From: an uncultured Dietzia sp.
GTDB lineage: Bacteria > Actinomycetota > Actinomycetes > Mycobacteriales > Mycobacteriaceae
Assembly (NCBI RefSeq): GCF_937873725.1
Contig: NZ_CALMYY010000040.1
Location: forward strand, 1 to 40,978
Direction: 5' to 3'
DNA length: 40,978 nt
Part shown: one piece after another, positions 7,349 to 15,684 of the stretch
Layout: every line of letters begins with the position of its first letter
How positions within the stretch are numbered: the stretch's first letter is position 1
Notes under the pieces: generated by a model
Told to the model about the DNA's origin: nothing
What the model saw: the letters and a program-made list of their open reading frames with translations, nothing else
Database searches by the model: none
Made by a program: the position numbers and the translations under genes

Positions 7349-7401
7349 GACCGGGCGTGTGCGTGCGGCGCCGGGGCGCCGCCGGGCTCAGGTGCCCCGG
7401 C

Positions 7402-7572
7402 TCAGCGGTCGAGGTCGACCAGGCCGAGCTTGGCGGCCTTGACCAGGCGACGCGGCAGCACCACGGCGCGGCCGTCGATCTTGGTCTCCTGCAGGGCCGG
7501 GTTGTCGGCCTTCCACTGCGAGCGGCGGGAATGGGTGTTGGCGCGCGAGAGGCGACGCTTCGGAACTGCCAT
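7402..7572 (-). CDS. rpmF: 50S ribosomal protein L32, cysteine-free form
   Basis: The 56-aa protein begins [20 protein letters not shown], the standard L32 N-terminus. It has none of the four zinc-ligand cysteines found in the C+ form, so it should fold without zinc. The ATG at 7572-7570 has GAGGA nine bases upstream. It follows the type B L31 gene by 67 bases on the same strand. L32 is a structural protein of the large subunit near the peptidyl-transferase region. In M. tuberculosis rpmF (Rv0979A) is also close to mprA. Confidence 0.95.
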   Translation of the reverse strand: MAVPKRRLSRANTHSRRSQWKADNPALQETKIDGRAVVLPRRLVKAAKLGLVDLDR

Positions 7573-7639
7573 GACTGTTACGTCCTCGGGGTCTCGGGAG
7601 TGGGGCGGGCGGACCGGTGGGTGAGCACCGGCCACCGGC

Positions 7640-7900
7640 TCACTTCGTGCGGCGGGTGCGGTTGCCGTAGCGGCGCTGGAACTTCTCGACACGGCCGGCC
7701 GTGTCCATGACGCGCTGGGCGCCGGTCCAGAACGGGTGCGACTCGCTGGTCACGTCCACCACGATGAGCGGGTAGGAGTTGCCGTCCTCCCACTCGACCG
7801 TGCGGGCGCTCGTCGCGGTGGAGCGGGTGAGGAACTTGGTCCCCGTGCCCGAGTCCTGGAAGACCACCGGGTGGTAGTCGGGGTGGATGTCGCTCTTCAT
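7640..7900 (-). CDS. rpmE2: 50S ribosomal protein L31 type B (zinc-independent)
   Basis: The 86-aa product starts [20 protein letters not shown] and ends [11 protein letters not shown], characteristic of type B L31. It lacks the CxxC zinc-ribbon cysteines of type A L31. Type B L31 usually replaces the zinc-binding form under zinc limitation, often under Zur control. The ATG at 7900-7898 follows an AGAGGGA ribosome-binding site. A good promoter lies upstream on the same strand (8046-8017). It is divergent from the L28-L33-S14-S18 operon. Confidence 0.95.
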   Translation of the reverse strand: MKSDIHPDYHPVVFQDSGTGTKFLTRSTATSARTVEWEDGNSYPLIVVDVTSESHPFWTGAQRVMDTAGRVEKFQRRYGNRTRRTK

Positions 7901-8016
7901 ACTGGATCCCTCTAGCTCGGTAGAAGTCTTGGGTCTGGCGCGCGCACCCCTTGCGGGGAGCGTGCAGGTGCCAGTGGCCGAACCGGGGATCCCGGTCTCA
8001 GCACACGCATCGGTAG

Positions 8017-8046
8017 ATGATACCCGCACCATGGCCGGGCACCCAA
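8017..8046 (-). promoter_or_regulatory. Probable promoter of rpmE2-rpmF
   Basis: On the minus strand, TTGGGT (8046-8041) and TATCAT (8022-8017) are separated by 18 bases. This is a good housekeeping-type match, with TTG and five of six -10 bases correct. The -10 sits inside a short dyad, GGTA-N5-TACC (8012-8024), which could be an operator. Confidence 0.55.
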
Positions 8047-8087
8047 TTCGTGCCGGTGACCTGCCCCGGATTCCGGCGCTGACGTGC

Positions 8088-8120
8088 TGATTACCGTTTC
8101 ACGCGGTCGGGCCGTAAACT
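8088..8120 (+). promoter_or_regulatory. Probable promoter of the rpmB operon with a candidate Zur-like dyad
   Basis: TTACCG (8091-8096) and TAAACT (8115-8120) are spaced by 18 bases. The -35 is covered by the imperfect dyad TGATTACCGTTTCA (8088-8101), whose ends (TGA..TCA) resemble actinobacterial Zur boxes of the TGAAAATnATTTTCA type but with only partial arm symmetry. Zur control is expected from the downstream genes; this particular site is weak evidence for it. Confidence 0.35.
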
Positions 8121-8262
8121 AGACCATCGCTGTTGTCTGCACGTTTGCTATCGCCTCCCACGGTGCCTGCGACGTGGTGATCCGCGCCCGTCCGGCCCAG
8201 GCCGTTCGCGGTGCATCCCCACCACGCGCCACCGCACGAGGAGTCGGAAGGAGAACCACGCC

Positions 8263-8499
8263 ATGTCGGCGCATTGCCAGGTAACGGGACGGAAGCCGGG
8301 TTTCGGCAAGTCCGTCTCGCACTCACACCGCAGGACCAACCGTCGCTGGAATCCGAACATCCAGCGCCGTAGCTACTTCGTGCCCTCCGAGGGTCGTCGC
8401 GTCACGCTGACGGTCTCGACCAAGGGCATCAAGACCATCGACCGTGACGGCATCGAGGCCGTCGTGGCTCGCATCCGCGCCCGTGGGGAGAAGATCTGA
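8263..8499 (+). CDS. rpmB: 50S ribosomal protein L28 (C- paralog)
   Basis: The 78-aa protein [32 protein letters not shown] is L28. Only one cysteine (Cys5) remains of the two CxxC pairs found in the zinc-binding form, so it is a zinc-independent version. A strong AAGGAG lies ten bases before the ATG. It is first in the operon rpmB-rpmG-rpsN-rpsR; the one-base gap to rpmG implies coupled translation. The same four genes occur together as the zinc-responsive rpmB2-rpmG1-rpsN2-rpsR2 set of M. tuberculosis (Rv2058c-Rv2055c). Confidence 0.95.
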   Translation: MSAHCQVTGRKPGFGKSVSHSHRRTNRRWNPNIQRRSYFVPSEGRRVTLTVSTKGIKTIDRDGIEAVVARIRARGEKI

Positions 8500-8500
8500 G

Positions 8501-8665
8501 ATGGCCCGTAACGACGTTCGTCCCATCATCAAGCTCAAGTCCACGGCCGGAACCGGGTACACCTACGTGACCCGCAAGAACCGCCGCAACAACCCGGACC
8601 GCATCGTCCTCAAGAAGTTCGACCCGGTCGTCCGTAAGCACGTCGAATTCCGAGAGGAGCGCTGA
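8501..8665 (+). CDS. rpmG: 50S ribosomal protein L33 (C- paralog)
   Basis: The 54-aa product [42 protein letters not shown] is L33. It contains no cysteine, so it lacks the zinc knuckle of the C+ form. Its ATG is one base after the rpmB stop. It closely resembles, from memory, M. tuberculosis RpmG1 (Rv2057c), which belongs to the Zur regulon. Confidence 0.95.
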   Translation: MARNDVRPIIKLKSTAGTGYTYVTRKNRRNNPDRIVLKKFDPVVRKHVEFREER

Positions 8666-8668
8666 CCC

Positions 8669-8974
8669 GTGGCCAAGAAGTCAAAGATCGCGCGTAACGA
8701 GCAGCGCAAGGCCAAGGTGGCCCGGTTCGCCGAGCGTCGGGCCGAGCTCAAGCGCATCATCAAGAACCCCGAGAGCACGGACGAGGCGCGTATGGACGCC
8801 CAGACCGCGCTCAACAAGATGCCGCGTGACGCCTCGCCCGTGCGGGTGCGCAACCGCGACGTCGCCGATGGCCGCCCCCGCGGCTACCTCCGCAAGTTCG
8901 GTCTCTCCCGCGTCCGGATGCGCGAGATGGCCCACCGTGGCGAGTTGCCCGGTGTCACGAAGTCGAGTTGGTGA
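8669..8974 (+). CDS. rpsN: 30S ribosomal protein S14 (C- long form)
   Basis: The 101-aa product is the long, cysteine-free type of S14. It starts [24 protein letters not shown] and carries [17 protein letters not shown] residues as [20 protein letters not shown], with no CxxC. The essential short, zinc-binding S14 normally sits in the main ribosomal operon, so this is a substitute paralog. It starts at a GTG (8669), three bases after the rpmG stop, with GAGAGGAG about ten bases upstream. Confidence 0.94.
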   Translation: MAKKSKIARNEQRKAKVARFAERRAELKRIIKNPESTDEARMDAQTALNKMPRDASPVRVRNRDVADGRPRGYLRKFGLSRVRMREMAHRGELPGVTKSSW

Positions 8975-8984
8975 GTAGGTAATC

Positions 8985-9242
8985 ATGGCTAAAGCGCGTA
9001 GCACCCCGTCCAAGAAGATCCGTGCCCAGGAGGGCCGTCGGCCGAAGAAGAACCCGTTGAAGGTCGCGGGTATCGAGACGGTCGACTACAAGGACGTCAA
9101 CACCCTCCGTACGTTCATCTCCGACCGCGGCAAGATCCGTTCGCGTCGCGTCACCGGCCTCACGCCGCAGCAGCAGCGTCAGGTCGCCGTCGCGGTCAAG
9201 AACGCCCGCGAGATGGCCCTGCTGCCGTTCACCAGCCGCTGA
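8985..9242 (+). CDS. rpsR: 30S ribosomal protein S18 (C- paralog)
   Basis: The 85-aa product shows the S18 core [30 protein letters not shown]. At the position where zinc-binding S18 has its cysteines this protein reads [11 protein letters not shown], so it is the zinc-independent form. It is the last gene of the operon, ten bases after rpsN, and is followed by a strong terminator. Confidence 0.95.
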   Translation: MAKARSTPSKKIRAQEGRRPKKNPLKVAGIETVDYKDVNTLRTFISDRGKIRSRRVTGLTPQQQRQVAVAVKNAREMALLPFTSR

Positions 9243-9325
9243 GCGACTAGCTCGGCGCGGGTCGAACCGCACCACCCGTCCCGACCGCGGCACACCACCG
9301 CCGACCGGACAACAGCAACCCGATC

Positions 9326-9359
9326 GGGGTCGTGTCTCCACCACCGGAGACACGACCCC
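9326..9359 (+). terminator. Intrinsic terminator of the rpmB-rpmG-rpsN-rpsR operon
   Basis: A 14-bp perfect stem (9326-9339 GGGGTCGTGTCTCC paired with 9346-9359) with a six-base loop ACCACC is followed by TTTCGG. It lies 83 bases after the rpsR stop and 46 bases before the transporter start. Confidence 0.85.
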
Positions 9360-9405
9360 TTTCGGCGTTACCGCTCCCCCTTCCCCCGAACCCGAGGAGT
9401 CCCCC

Positions 9406-10347
9406 GTGGCCGGCGTCCTCAACGGCTTCGCCGTGATCGTCGCCCTGGTCGCGCTGGGCTGGCTCCTCGCCCGGACCATGGTCCTGGGCTCCGATGCGCG
9501 GCTGGTGCTCAACCGGCTCGTGTTCTTCGTGGCCACCCCCGCCCTGCTCTTCGACGCCCTCGCGCGCACCACCTTGGACCAGGTCTTCACCGGCGTCTTT
9601 GTGGTCTCCGCCGCCTCGGCCGTCCTCATCGCGGTCGCCTACGTCGCGATCGCCAGGCTGTGGCTGCGGCGTCCGCCCGCCGACCTCGTGGTGGGCGCGC
9701 TGTCCGCCGGATACGTCAACTCCGCCAACCTCGGGATCCCCATCGCCCTCTACGTCCTGGGCGACCTCGGCTTTGTCATGCCTCTGCTGTTGTTCCAGGT
9801 GGTCGTGCTCCAGCCCATCGCGATCGCGGTGCTCGAACGTGCCGCGCGCGCCGAGGGCGACGATTCCACCGGCGGCGGGGCGCTCGACTCACTCCTCCAG
9901 GCGGTGAGGGCCCCGATCGTCCTGGCCGCGCTGGCCGGGGTGCTCGTGGCCGCCCTCCCCTGGACGCCGCCCGACGCCCTGCTCGAGCCCGTCCACCTGG
10001 TCGGCCAGATCTCGGTCCCCGGCGCGCTCCTGGTGTTCGGGATGTCCCTCTTCGGCGTGAGGGTGCTCGAGGCGGGCGCCTCGCCGCGCCGCGAGATCGC
10101 CGTGGCCAGCGTCCTCAAGCTGGTCGCGCACCCGCTGCTCGCCTACGGCATCGGCGCCGGGCTGATGGGCATGCGGGGTCACGAGCTACTCACCGTGGTG
10201 GTGGCCGCGGCCCTGCCCACCGCGCAGAACGTCCTGGTGGTGGCCACGCGCTACGGGCACGGGGTGCTGCTCGCCCGGGACTCCGCGGTCCTCACCACCC
10301 TCGGCGCGCTGCCCGTGCTGCTGCTGATCGCCGGGCTCCTGGCCTGA
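9406..10347 (+). CDS. AEC-family permease (auxin efflux carrier-like transporter)
   Basis: AEC permeases move organic acids such as malate or malonate across the inner membrane. The 313-aa product has about ten hydrophobic segments and the family features: LNRLVFFVATPALLFDALA in the second segment, SAGYVNSANLGIPIALYVLG in the middle, and a C-terminal bundle with LPTAQNVLVVATRYG. The start is the GTG at 9406, with GAGGA seven bases upstream. It is monocistronic between a terminator and a convergent CPBP gene nine bases away. The substrate cannot be read from sequence. Proximity to the acyl-CoA and itaconate catabolic operon makes a carboxylate plausible, but that is speculation. Confidence 0.86.
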   Translation: MAGVLNGFAVIVALVALGWLLARTMVLGSDARLVLNRLVFFVATPALLFDALARTTLDQVFTGVFVVSAASAVLIAVAYVAIARLWLRRPPADLVVGALSAGYVNSANLGIPIALYVLGDLGFVMPLLLFQVVVLQPIAIAVLERAARAEGDDSTGGGALDSLLQAVRAPIVLAALAGVLVAALPWTPPDALLEPVHLVGQISVPGALLVFGMSLFGVRVLEAGASPRREIAVASVLKLVAHPLLAYGIGAGLMGMRGHELLTVVVAAALPTAQNVLVVATRYGHGVLLARDSAVLTTLGALPVLLLIAGLLA

Positions 10348-10356
10348 GGCGAGCCC

Positions 10357-11088
10357 TCACCCCGCCCCCGCGGCGACGAGCCCACCCAATACCACGGCGT
10401 TGTTGACCCCGTGCAGGACGATCCCGGGCACGATCGACCGGTACCACTCGGCCATGACGCACAGCGAGACGCCGACCACCAGCAGGTAGGGCAGCGCGGG
10501 CGGGACCAGGTGGACGGCCGCGAAGACGGCCCCCGCTGACGCGAGACCGGCCGTCGCGTGCAGGCGGGCCCGCAGCGCCGGCAGGACGATCCCGCGGAAG
10601 ACCACCTCCTCGGCCACCGGCACCAGCACCGCGACGGTGAGCATCCCGAGGAGCACGAACGCCGGGCCGCCCGTGGCGAGGTCGACGATCGCCGCGTCGG
10701 TGGGGTCGGCGGGGCCGCCCAGCGGGGTCAACACGATCGCGGGGGCGACGGCGCCCCCCGCCATCACCCCCGGGATCTGCCACCGCAGGTGTAGAGGCGA
10801 GGGTTTTGGCCTGCGCAGGCCCACGTCCCCCCAGGCCAGGCCGCGACGACGCAGCAGGTGGACCCGGACCGCGACGAGCGCGGCCACGGCGGTGCCGGCC
10901 AAAACCACCACCGCGAGCAGCGCGGTGTCGGGGCGTGCAGTGCCCGCCGCACGTCCCCCGAGGAGACCGAGGAGGACGACGACGACGAGGCCGACCCCGT
11001 AGACCAGGACCCACGCCAACGCCGACAGCGCCACCCGACCCCGGACCGGTGTGGTCCAGAGTCCGGCGGCGCCTGTGCCCGGTGTCAC
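10357..11088 (-). CDS. CPBP-family intramembrane metalloprotease (CAAX-protease-like)
   Basis: The 243-aa polytopic protein carries the CPBP/Abi motifs: AEEVVFRG (about 160-167) with the paired glutamates and Arg, FAAVHL with the second metal ligand His, and HGVNNAVVLG near the C-terminus. Hydrophobic segments run throughout. Such proteins are membrane endopeptidases or scaffold proteins. In bacteria some process bacteriocins or membrane peptides; none of these partners is visible here. It follows scoB by 31 bases on the same strand, so it could be a late cistron of the leucine operon, probably without a functional link. Confidence 0.85.
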   Translation of the reverse strand: MTPGTGAAGLWTTPVRGRVALSALAWVLVYGVGLVVVVLLGLLGGRAAGTARPDTALLAVVVLAGTAVAALVAVRVHLLRRRGLAWGDVGLRRPKPSPLHLRWQIPGVMAGGAVAPAIVLTPLGGPADPTDAAIVDLATGGPAFVLLGMLTVAVLVPVAEEVVFRGIVLPALRARLHATAGLASAGAVFAAVHLVPPALPYLLVVGVSLCVMAEWYRSIVPGIVLHGVNNAVVLGGLVAAGAG

Positions 11089-11119
11089 CGCGGCAGGTCC
11101 CGCGACCGCGGCCGCGCGG

Positions 11120-11773
11120 TCACGTCAGTCCGTCGGCCACCCGGTACGGCGCGTCCGTGGCGGCGGCGACCTGCTCGAGGGTGACGCCCTCGACCAGCTC
11201 TATCAGGGTCAGCCCCTCGGGGTCGCGGTCGAACACCCCGAGCTCGGTGATGATGCGGTCCACGCACCCGAGTCCGGTCAGCGGCAGGGAGATCTCGGAG
11301 ACGATCTTGGACGAGCCGTCCTTGGCCACCTGGTCCATCACCACCACGATGCGGCGGGCCCCCACGACGAGGTCCATCGCGCCGCCCATGCCCTTGACCA
11401 TGGCGCCGGGGACCATCCAGTTGGCGATGTCGCCGGCCGGGTTGACCTCCATCGCGCCGAGGATGGCCACGTCGATCTTGCCGGAGCGGATCATGCCGAA
11501 GCTCATGGCAGAGTCGAAGATCGACGAGCCGGGGAGCGTCGTGACGGTCTCCTTGCCGGCGTTGATGAGGTCGGGGTCCACGTCGTCGGGGTGCGGGTAC
11601 GGGCCGATGCCCAGCAGCCCGTTCTCGGACTGCAGCGTGACGTTGATCCCCTCGGGGACGTAGTTCGGCACCATGGTCGGCAGGCCGATCCCCAGGTTGA
11701 CGTACTGGCCGTCCTCCAACTCGAGGGCCGCGCGGGCGGCCATGGCCTTGCGGTCGCGTCCGATCCTGCTCAT
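11120..11773 (-). CDS. scoB: 3-oxoacid/itaconate CoA-transferase subunit B
   Basis: The beta subunit of a family I CoA transferase moves CoA from succinyl-CoA to a short acid such as acetoacetate. The 217-aa product contains [12 protein letters not shown] with the catalytic Glu50 that forms the glutamyl-CoA thioester. It ends with [21 protein letters not shown]. The ATG at 11773-11771 overlaps the scoA stop as TGATG, so the subunits are coupled. In M. tuberculosis the homologs Rv2503c/Rv2504c sit in the leucine and itaconate operon. Here acetoacetate from leucine, or itaconate, are the likely acceptors; this is inferred from neighbours. Confidence 0.93.
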   Translation of the reverse strand: MSRIGRDRKAMAARAALELEDGQYVNLGIGLPTMVPNYVPEGINVTLQSENGLLGIGPYPHPDDVDPDLINAGKETVTTLPGSSIFDSAMSFGMIRSGKIDVAILGAMEVNPAGDIANWMVPGAMVKGMGGAMDLVVGARRIVVVMDQVAKDGSSKIVSEISLPLTGLGCVDRIITELGVFDRDPEGLTLIELVEGVTLEQVAAATDAPYRVADGLT

Positions 11774-12549
11774 CAGCGCTGTCCTTCCGAGGGCGGGTTG
11801 GTGGTGGTCTTCTCGATCCACTTGGTGTTCTCGACCTGCTCGGGGGTGAGCTGCACGAGGCGGTGCACGTAGATGCCCGGCAGGTGGATGTCGTCGGGCG
11901 CGAGCTCGCCGACCTCCACGATCTCCTCCGCCTCCACGATGCACACCCGCCCGGCCATGGCGGCCAGGGGCGAGAAGTTGCGGGCGGTGAGGTTGAACCG
12001 GAGGTTCCCGCTGCGGTCGGCGACCGCGGCCCGGACCAGCGAGTAGTCGGCCTCGATGGCCTGCTCGAGGACGTAGGTCTCCCCGCGGATCTCCCGGGTC
12101 TCCTTGGGCGGCGAGGCCAGGGCGACACCGCCGTCGGAGTCGTACCTCCACGGCATCCCGCCGTCGGCGACGTACGTGCCGACGCCGGTCCGGGTGAAGA
12201 ACGCGCCGATGCCGGACCCGCCCGCGCGCATCCGCTCGGCGAGCGTGCCCTGCGGGGTGAGCTCCACCTCGAGCTCCCCGGACAGGTACTGGCGGGCGAA
12301 CTCCTTGTTCTCCCCGACGTACGACGAGACGATCCGGCGCAGCTTGCCGCTCTCCAGCAGCATCCCGAGGCCCTTGCCGTCGACCCCGGCGTTGTTGGAG
12401 AACACCTCGAAGTCGCCGACGTCCCGGGACGCGAGGGCGGAGATGACGACCTGCGGGATGCCGCACAGGCCGAACCCGCCGGCCGCGATGGACGCCCCGT
12501 GGGGGATGTCCGCGACGGCCTCGGCGGCGGTCATGATCTTGCTGGACAT
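11773..12549 (-). CDS. scoA: 3-oxoacid/itaconate CoA-transferase subunit A
   Basis: This is the alpha subunit partner of scoB. The 258-aa product has the glycine-rich oxyanion/CoA loop GGFGLCGIP (about 24-32), then [33 protein letters not shown] and the block [28 protein letters not shown] typical of the family. It lies 28 bases after the acyl-CoA synthetase gene. Start: ATG at 12549. Confidence 0.94.
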   Translation of the reverse strand: MSSKIMTAAEAVADIPHGASIAAGGFGLCGIPQVVISALASRDVGDFEVFSNNAGVDGKGLGMLLESGKLRRIVSSYVGENKEFARQYLSGELEVELTPQGTLAERMRAGGSGIGAFFTRTGVGTYVADGGMPWRYDSDGGVALASPPKETREIRGETYVLEQAIEADYSLVRAAVADRSGNLRFNLTARNFSPLAAMAGRVCIVEAEEIVEVGELAPDDIHLPGIYVHRLVQLTPEQVENTKWIEKTTTNPPSEGQR

Positions 12550-12577
12550 ACGCGTACTCCTTGGGTGTGTGGGGCGC

Positions 12578-14227
12578 TCAGGCGATGCCGAGGATCTCGA
12601 TGGCCGTCTTGCGCATGTCCACCTTGCGGACCTTGCCGGTGACGGTCATGGGGAACTCGTCCACCACGTGGACGTACCGCGGGATCTTGTGCCGGGCCAG
12701 TTTCCCGGTGGCGAAGTCCCGGACCTCGTCGGCGGTGAGATCGTCGCGGCCCGGCTTGAGCCGGATCCACGCCATGAGCTCCTCGCCGTACTTGGCGTCG
12801 GGGACGCCTATCACCTGGGCGTCGAGGATGTCGGGGTGCGTGTAGAGGAACTCCTCGACCTCGCGCGGGTAGATGTTCTCGCCGCCGCGGATCACCATGT
12901 CCTTGATCCGGCCGGTGATCTTGACGTAGCCGTCGTCGTCCATCTCGCCGATGTCACCGGTGTGCATCCACCCGCCGGCGTCCACGGCCTCGGCGGTCTT
13001 GTCCGGCTGGCCCCAGTACCCCAGCATGACGCTGTAGCCCTTGGTGCAGAACTCCCCGGCCTGGCCGCGCGGGAGCGTCTCGCCGGTCGAGGGGTCGACG
13101 ATCTTGATCTCGAGGTGGCTCCCGACCCTACCGACGGTGGACACCCGCCGCTCCAGCGAGTCGGCCGCCCGGGTCTGGGTAGACACCGGGGAGGTCTCGG
13201 TCATGCCGTAGCAGATCGACACCTCCTCCATGTTCATCTGGTCGATCACCTGACGCATCGTCGCCTCCGGGCACGGCGAGCCCGCCATGATCCCGGTCCG
13301 CAGGCTCGACAGGTCGTAGGAGTCGACGTCATCCAGGGCGAGCTCGGCGATGAACATCGTCGGGACCCCGTACAGGCTGGTGCACTTCTCCTGCACGACC
13401 GCCCTGAGCGTGGCGGCGGGGTCGAACGCCGGCGCCGGGATCACCATGCAGGACCCGTGGGTCGTGCACGCCAGGTTGCCCATCACCATGCCGAAGCAGT
13501 GGTAGAACGGCACCGGCAGGCAGACCCGGTCGACCTCCGAGTAGTTGACGGTCTCACCCACGAAGTAGCCGTTGTTGAGGATGTTGGAGTGCGAGAGGGT
13601 GGCGCCCTTGGGGAAGCCCGTGGTGCCCGAGGTGTACTGGATGTTGATCGGGTCCCCGGCGTCGAGCCCGGAGCGGATCTGGGCCAGTTCCTCCGAGTGG
13701 GTGGGCCCGGACATCATCGACTCCCACTCCTCGTCGCCGAAGAGCACCACCACCTCGAGGTCCGGGCAGCTCGGCTGGACCTGCGCGAGCATCCCCGTGT
13801 AGTCGGAGTCCTTGAACTGGGGAGCCGCCACGACGGCCCTGATCGAGGCCTGCTTGAGCACGTACTCCAGCTCGTGGACCCGGTAGGACGGGTTGATGTT
13901 GACCAGCACCGCACCGAGCTCGGCGGTGGCGTACTGGATCATCACCCACTCCCAGCGGTTGGGTGACCAGATGCCCACCCGGTCGCCGGTGCGGATCCCC
14001 AGCCGGTGCAGCCCGGAGGCCAGGCGCCGGACGTCGGCGAGGAACTCGGTGTAGGTCCAGCGTCGGCCGGCCGGGACGTCGACCAGCGCGTCACGGTCAC
14101 CGAACCGCTCGACGGTGCCCGCCAGGTTGGCGGGGATCGTCTCGGTCAGCAGCGGGACGTCGGTCTCCCCGCGGGTGTGCGACAGCGAAGGGTCGAGATC
14201 GGTGGAATCGAGATCGGTGGTGGTCAT
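12578..14227 (-). CDS. Acyl-CoA synthetase (AMP-forming), FadD35-like
   Basis: This adenylate-forming ligase activates a carboxylic acid to its CoA thioester via an acyl-AMP. The 549-aa product has the P-loop YTSGTTGFPKGATLSH (about 190-205), the motif YGMTETSPV, the hinge GRIKDMVIRGGENIYPREVEEFL, and the catalytic Lys near the C-terminus in PMTVTGKVRKVDMRK. I start it at the ATG at 14227-14225, with GAGGAG eight bases upstream. An in-frame ATG 36 bases upstream lacks that site. Its place in the operon matches fadD35 (Rv2505c) beside the same genes in M. tuberculosis. A branched short-chain acid or itaconate is a reasonable guess at substrate. Confidence 0.92.
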   Translation of the reverse strand: MTTTDLDSTDLDPSLSHTRGETDVPLLTETIPANLAGTVERFGDRDALVDVPAGRRWTYTEFLADVRRLASGLHRLGIRTGDRVGIWSPNRWEWVMIQYATAELGAVLVNINPSYRVHELEYVLKQASIRAVVAAPQFKDSDYTGMLAQVQPSCPDLEVVVLFGDEEWESMMSGPTHSEELAQIRSGLDAGDPINIQYTSGTTGFPKGATLSHSNILNNGYFVGETVNYSEVDRVCLPVPFYHCFGMVMGNLACTTHGSCMVIPAPAFDPAATLRAVVQEKCTSLYGVPTMFIAELALDDVDSYDLSSLRTGIMAGSPCPEATMRQVIDQMNMEEVSICYGMTETSPVSTQTRAADSLERRVSTVGRVGSHLEIKIVDPSTGETLPRGQAGEFCTKGYSVMLGYWGQPDKTAEAVDAGGWMHTGDIGEMDDDGYVKITGRIKDMVIRGGENIYPREVEEFLYTHPDILDAQVIGVPDAKYGEELMAWIRLKPGRDDLTADEVRDFATGKLARHKIPRYVHVVDEFPMTVTGKVRKVDMRKTAIEILGIA

Positions 14228-14281
14228 CTCGGTGCTCCTCGAGAGTGGGGCCGTGCGGCCCACGGAGTGGGGGTCGGGGTA

Positions 14282-15142
14282 TCAGATGGTGGCGGCCGCC
14301 GCGCGACGCAGGGTCGCCTCGGCCTGGCGGAAGACCGGCCCGTCGACCATGCGGCCGTCCAGCCGGAAGACGCCCTGGTTGTTCTCGGCGGCGGCGAGGA
14401 CCTTCCGGGCCCAGGCCACCTCGTCGTCGTCCGGCGCGTAGGCCCCGCGGACCACGGCGACCTGGGACGGGTGGATGCAGGCGGTGGCCACGAAGCCCAG
14501 GGCGACGGCGTCGAGCGCCTCGGCCCGCTGGCCCGCCTCGTCGGCGATGTCCAGGTGGACCGAGTCCACCGCCCAGCGGCCGAACGCGGCCGCGGCGAGC
14601 GCGACCTGGGCGCGGGCGTGCCGGGGCACGTCGCGGTACTCCCCCGCGACGCGGGGGCCGCCGACCTCGACGCCGGCGAACCGGCTGGTCGACCCGCCCA
14701 TGGCGGCGAGCAGGTCCTCGGCGCCCCACATCATCCCGGCGCACCCGGGCGCGGCGGCGATCTCCGCGGCGCGGACCACCCCGAGCGGGGTCTCGACCAG
14801 GGCGAGCACCGCGGCGCCGGTGGCGGCGTGGACGTCGGCCACCTGCGCGGCGGACTCGGTCTTGGCGAGCATGACGCACCGGTAGGCGGTGTCCGCGAGG
14901 GCCTCGAGGTCGGCGTCGTGGTCGTCGGTGCCCACCGGGTTGACGCGGACGATCGTCCGCTCCGGGTCCAGGTCCGACGCCCGCAGCGCCTCGCGCGCGG
15001 CCGGTCGGGCGTCGGGCGCGACCGCGTCCTCCAGGTCCACGATCACCACGTCCGCCCGCTCGGCGGCCTTGCCGTACCGCTCGGGCCGGTCGGCCGGGCA
15101 GAACAGCAGGGCCGGGCCGGGCGGGATCCACGCGGGGGTCAC
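14282..15142 (-). CDS. citE: CitE-like HMG-CoA / citramalyl-CoA lyase
   Basis: The 286-aa TIM-barrel lyase shows LLFCPADRPERYGKAAERADVVIVDLEDAV at residues 12-41, with the substrate-binding Arg and the metal-binding acidic residues. Downstream are LVETPLGVVRAAEI, MMWGAEDLLAAMGG and ACIHPSQVAVV. The M. tuberculosis equivalent, Rv2498c, is described as a bifunctional enzyme cleaving 3-hydroxy-3-methylglutaryl-CoA (leucine) and citramalyl-CoA (itaconate). No other HMG-CoA lyase is in this operon, which fits. The GTG start at 15142-15140 overlaps the MaoC stop (GTGA). Confidence 0.9.
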   Translation of the reverse strand: MTPAWIPPGPALLFCPADRPERYGKAAERADVVIVDLEDAVAPDARPAAREALRASDLDPERTIVRVNPVGTDDHDADLEALADTAYRCVMLAKTESAAQVADVHAATGAAVLALVETPLGVVRAAEIAAAPGCAGMMWGAEDLLAAMGGSTSRFAGVEVGGPRVAGEYRDVPRHARAQVALAAAAFGRWAVDSVHLDIADEAGQRAEALDAVALGFVATACIHPSQVAVVRGAYAPDDDEVAWARKVLAAAENNQGVFRLDGRMVDGPVFRQAEATLRRAAAATI

Positions 15143-15684
15143 GCCCGGGCCTCCGCCGCCTGCTCGGCGGGCCGCTTGCGGACCAGGGTCTTGCGGACCG
15201 CCTTGGCCACCACGTCGCCGTGCTGGTTGCGGCCGATGTGCTCGAGGGTCACGATGCCCTCGCCCGGGCGCGACTTCGACTCCCGCTTGTCCGTGCACAC
15301 CGTCTCGGCGTAGAGGGTGTCCCCGTGCAGGACCGGCTTGGGGAAGGTGACCTCCGAGAAGCCCAGATTCGCCACGATCGTGCCCTGCGTGAGCTGCGCG
15401 ACGGACAGCCCGACCAGCGTGGACAGCGTGTGCATGGAGTTCATGAGCCGCTCGCCGCCGAAGCCGGGCTGCTCGGCCGACCACGCCGCGTCCAGGTGCA
15501 ACGCCTGGGTGTTCATGGTGAGCGTGGTGAACAGGACGTTGTCCGTCTCCGTCATGGTGCGGCCCGGGCGGTGGAGGTAGGCGGTGCCGACCTCGTACTC
15601 CTCGAACCACAGCCCGCGCTGGACCACTTCCTTCCGCGCCGGGGTGCCGGCGCCGCCGTTGCCGGCGGTCTCGGCGTCGCTCAC
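15139..15684 (-). CDS. MaoC-family dehydratase, probable itaconyl-CoA / methylglutaconyl-CoA hydratase
   Basis: The 181-aa hot-dog-fold protein resembles mesaconyl/itaconyl-CoA hydratases of the MaoC family. It has FEEYEVGTAYLHRPGRTMTETDN, then MNTQALHLDAAWSAEQPGFG carrying the typical Asp and hydration loop, and FPKPVLHGDTLYAETV. The homologous Rv2499c is assigned, as I recall, to hydration of itaconyl-CoA to citramalyl-CoA. No crotonase-type 3-methylglutaconyl-CoA hydratase is in the operon, so this protein may also serve leucine breakdown. GTG start at 15684-15682 overlaps the fadE stop (GTGA); the stop overlaps citE. Confidence 0.88.
   Translation of the reverse strand: MSDAETAGNGGAGTPARKEVVQRGLWFEEYEVGTAYLHRPGRTMTETDNVLFTTLTMNTQALHLDAAWSAEQPGFGGERLMNSMHTLSTLVGLSVAQLTQGTIVANLGFSEVTFPKPVLHGDTLYAETVCTDKRESKSRPGEGIVTLEHIGRNQHGDVVAKAVRKTLVRKRPAEQAAEARA

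Larger units (their letters stand above)
7901..8262. other. Divergent intergenic region between the two ribosomal-protein operons
   Basis: This 362-bp gap holds no convincing gene. It contains a promoter for the rpmE2 side (8046-8017), a promoter for the rpmB side (8091-8120) and imperfect dyads overlapping each. The rpmB transcript would have an untranslated leader of about 135 bases ending in GGAAGGAG before the ATG. I saw no strong stem-loop in that leader. Confidence 0.6.

Noticed and set aside
12104..13966. 620-codon plus-strand frame opposite the acyl-CoA synthetase and scoA
   Set aside because: Antisense to well-supported motifs (AMP-binding, CoA transferase); no start signal or family match.
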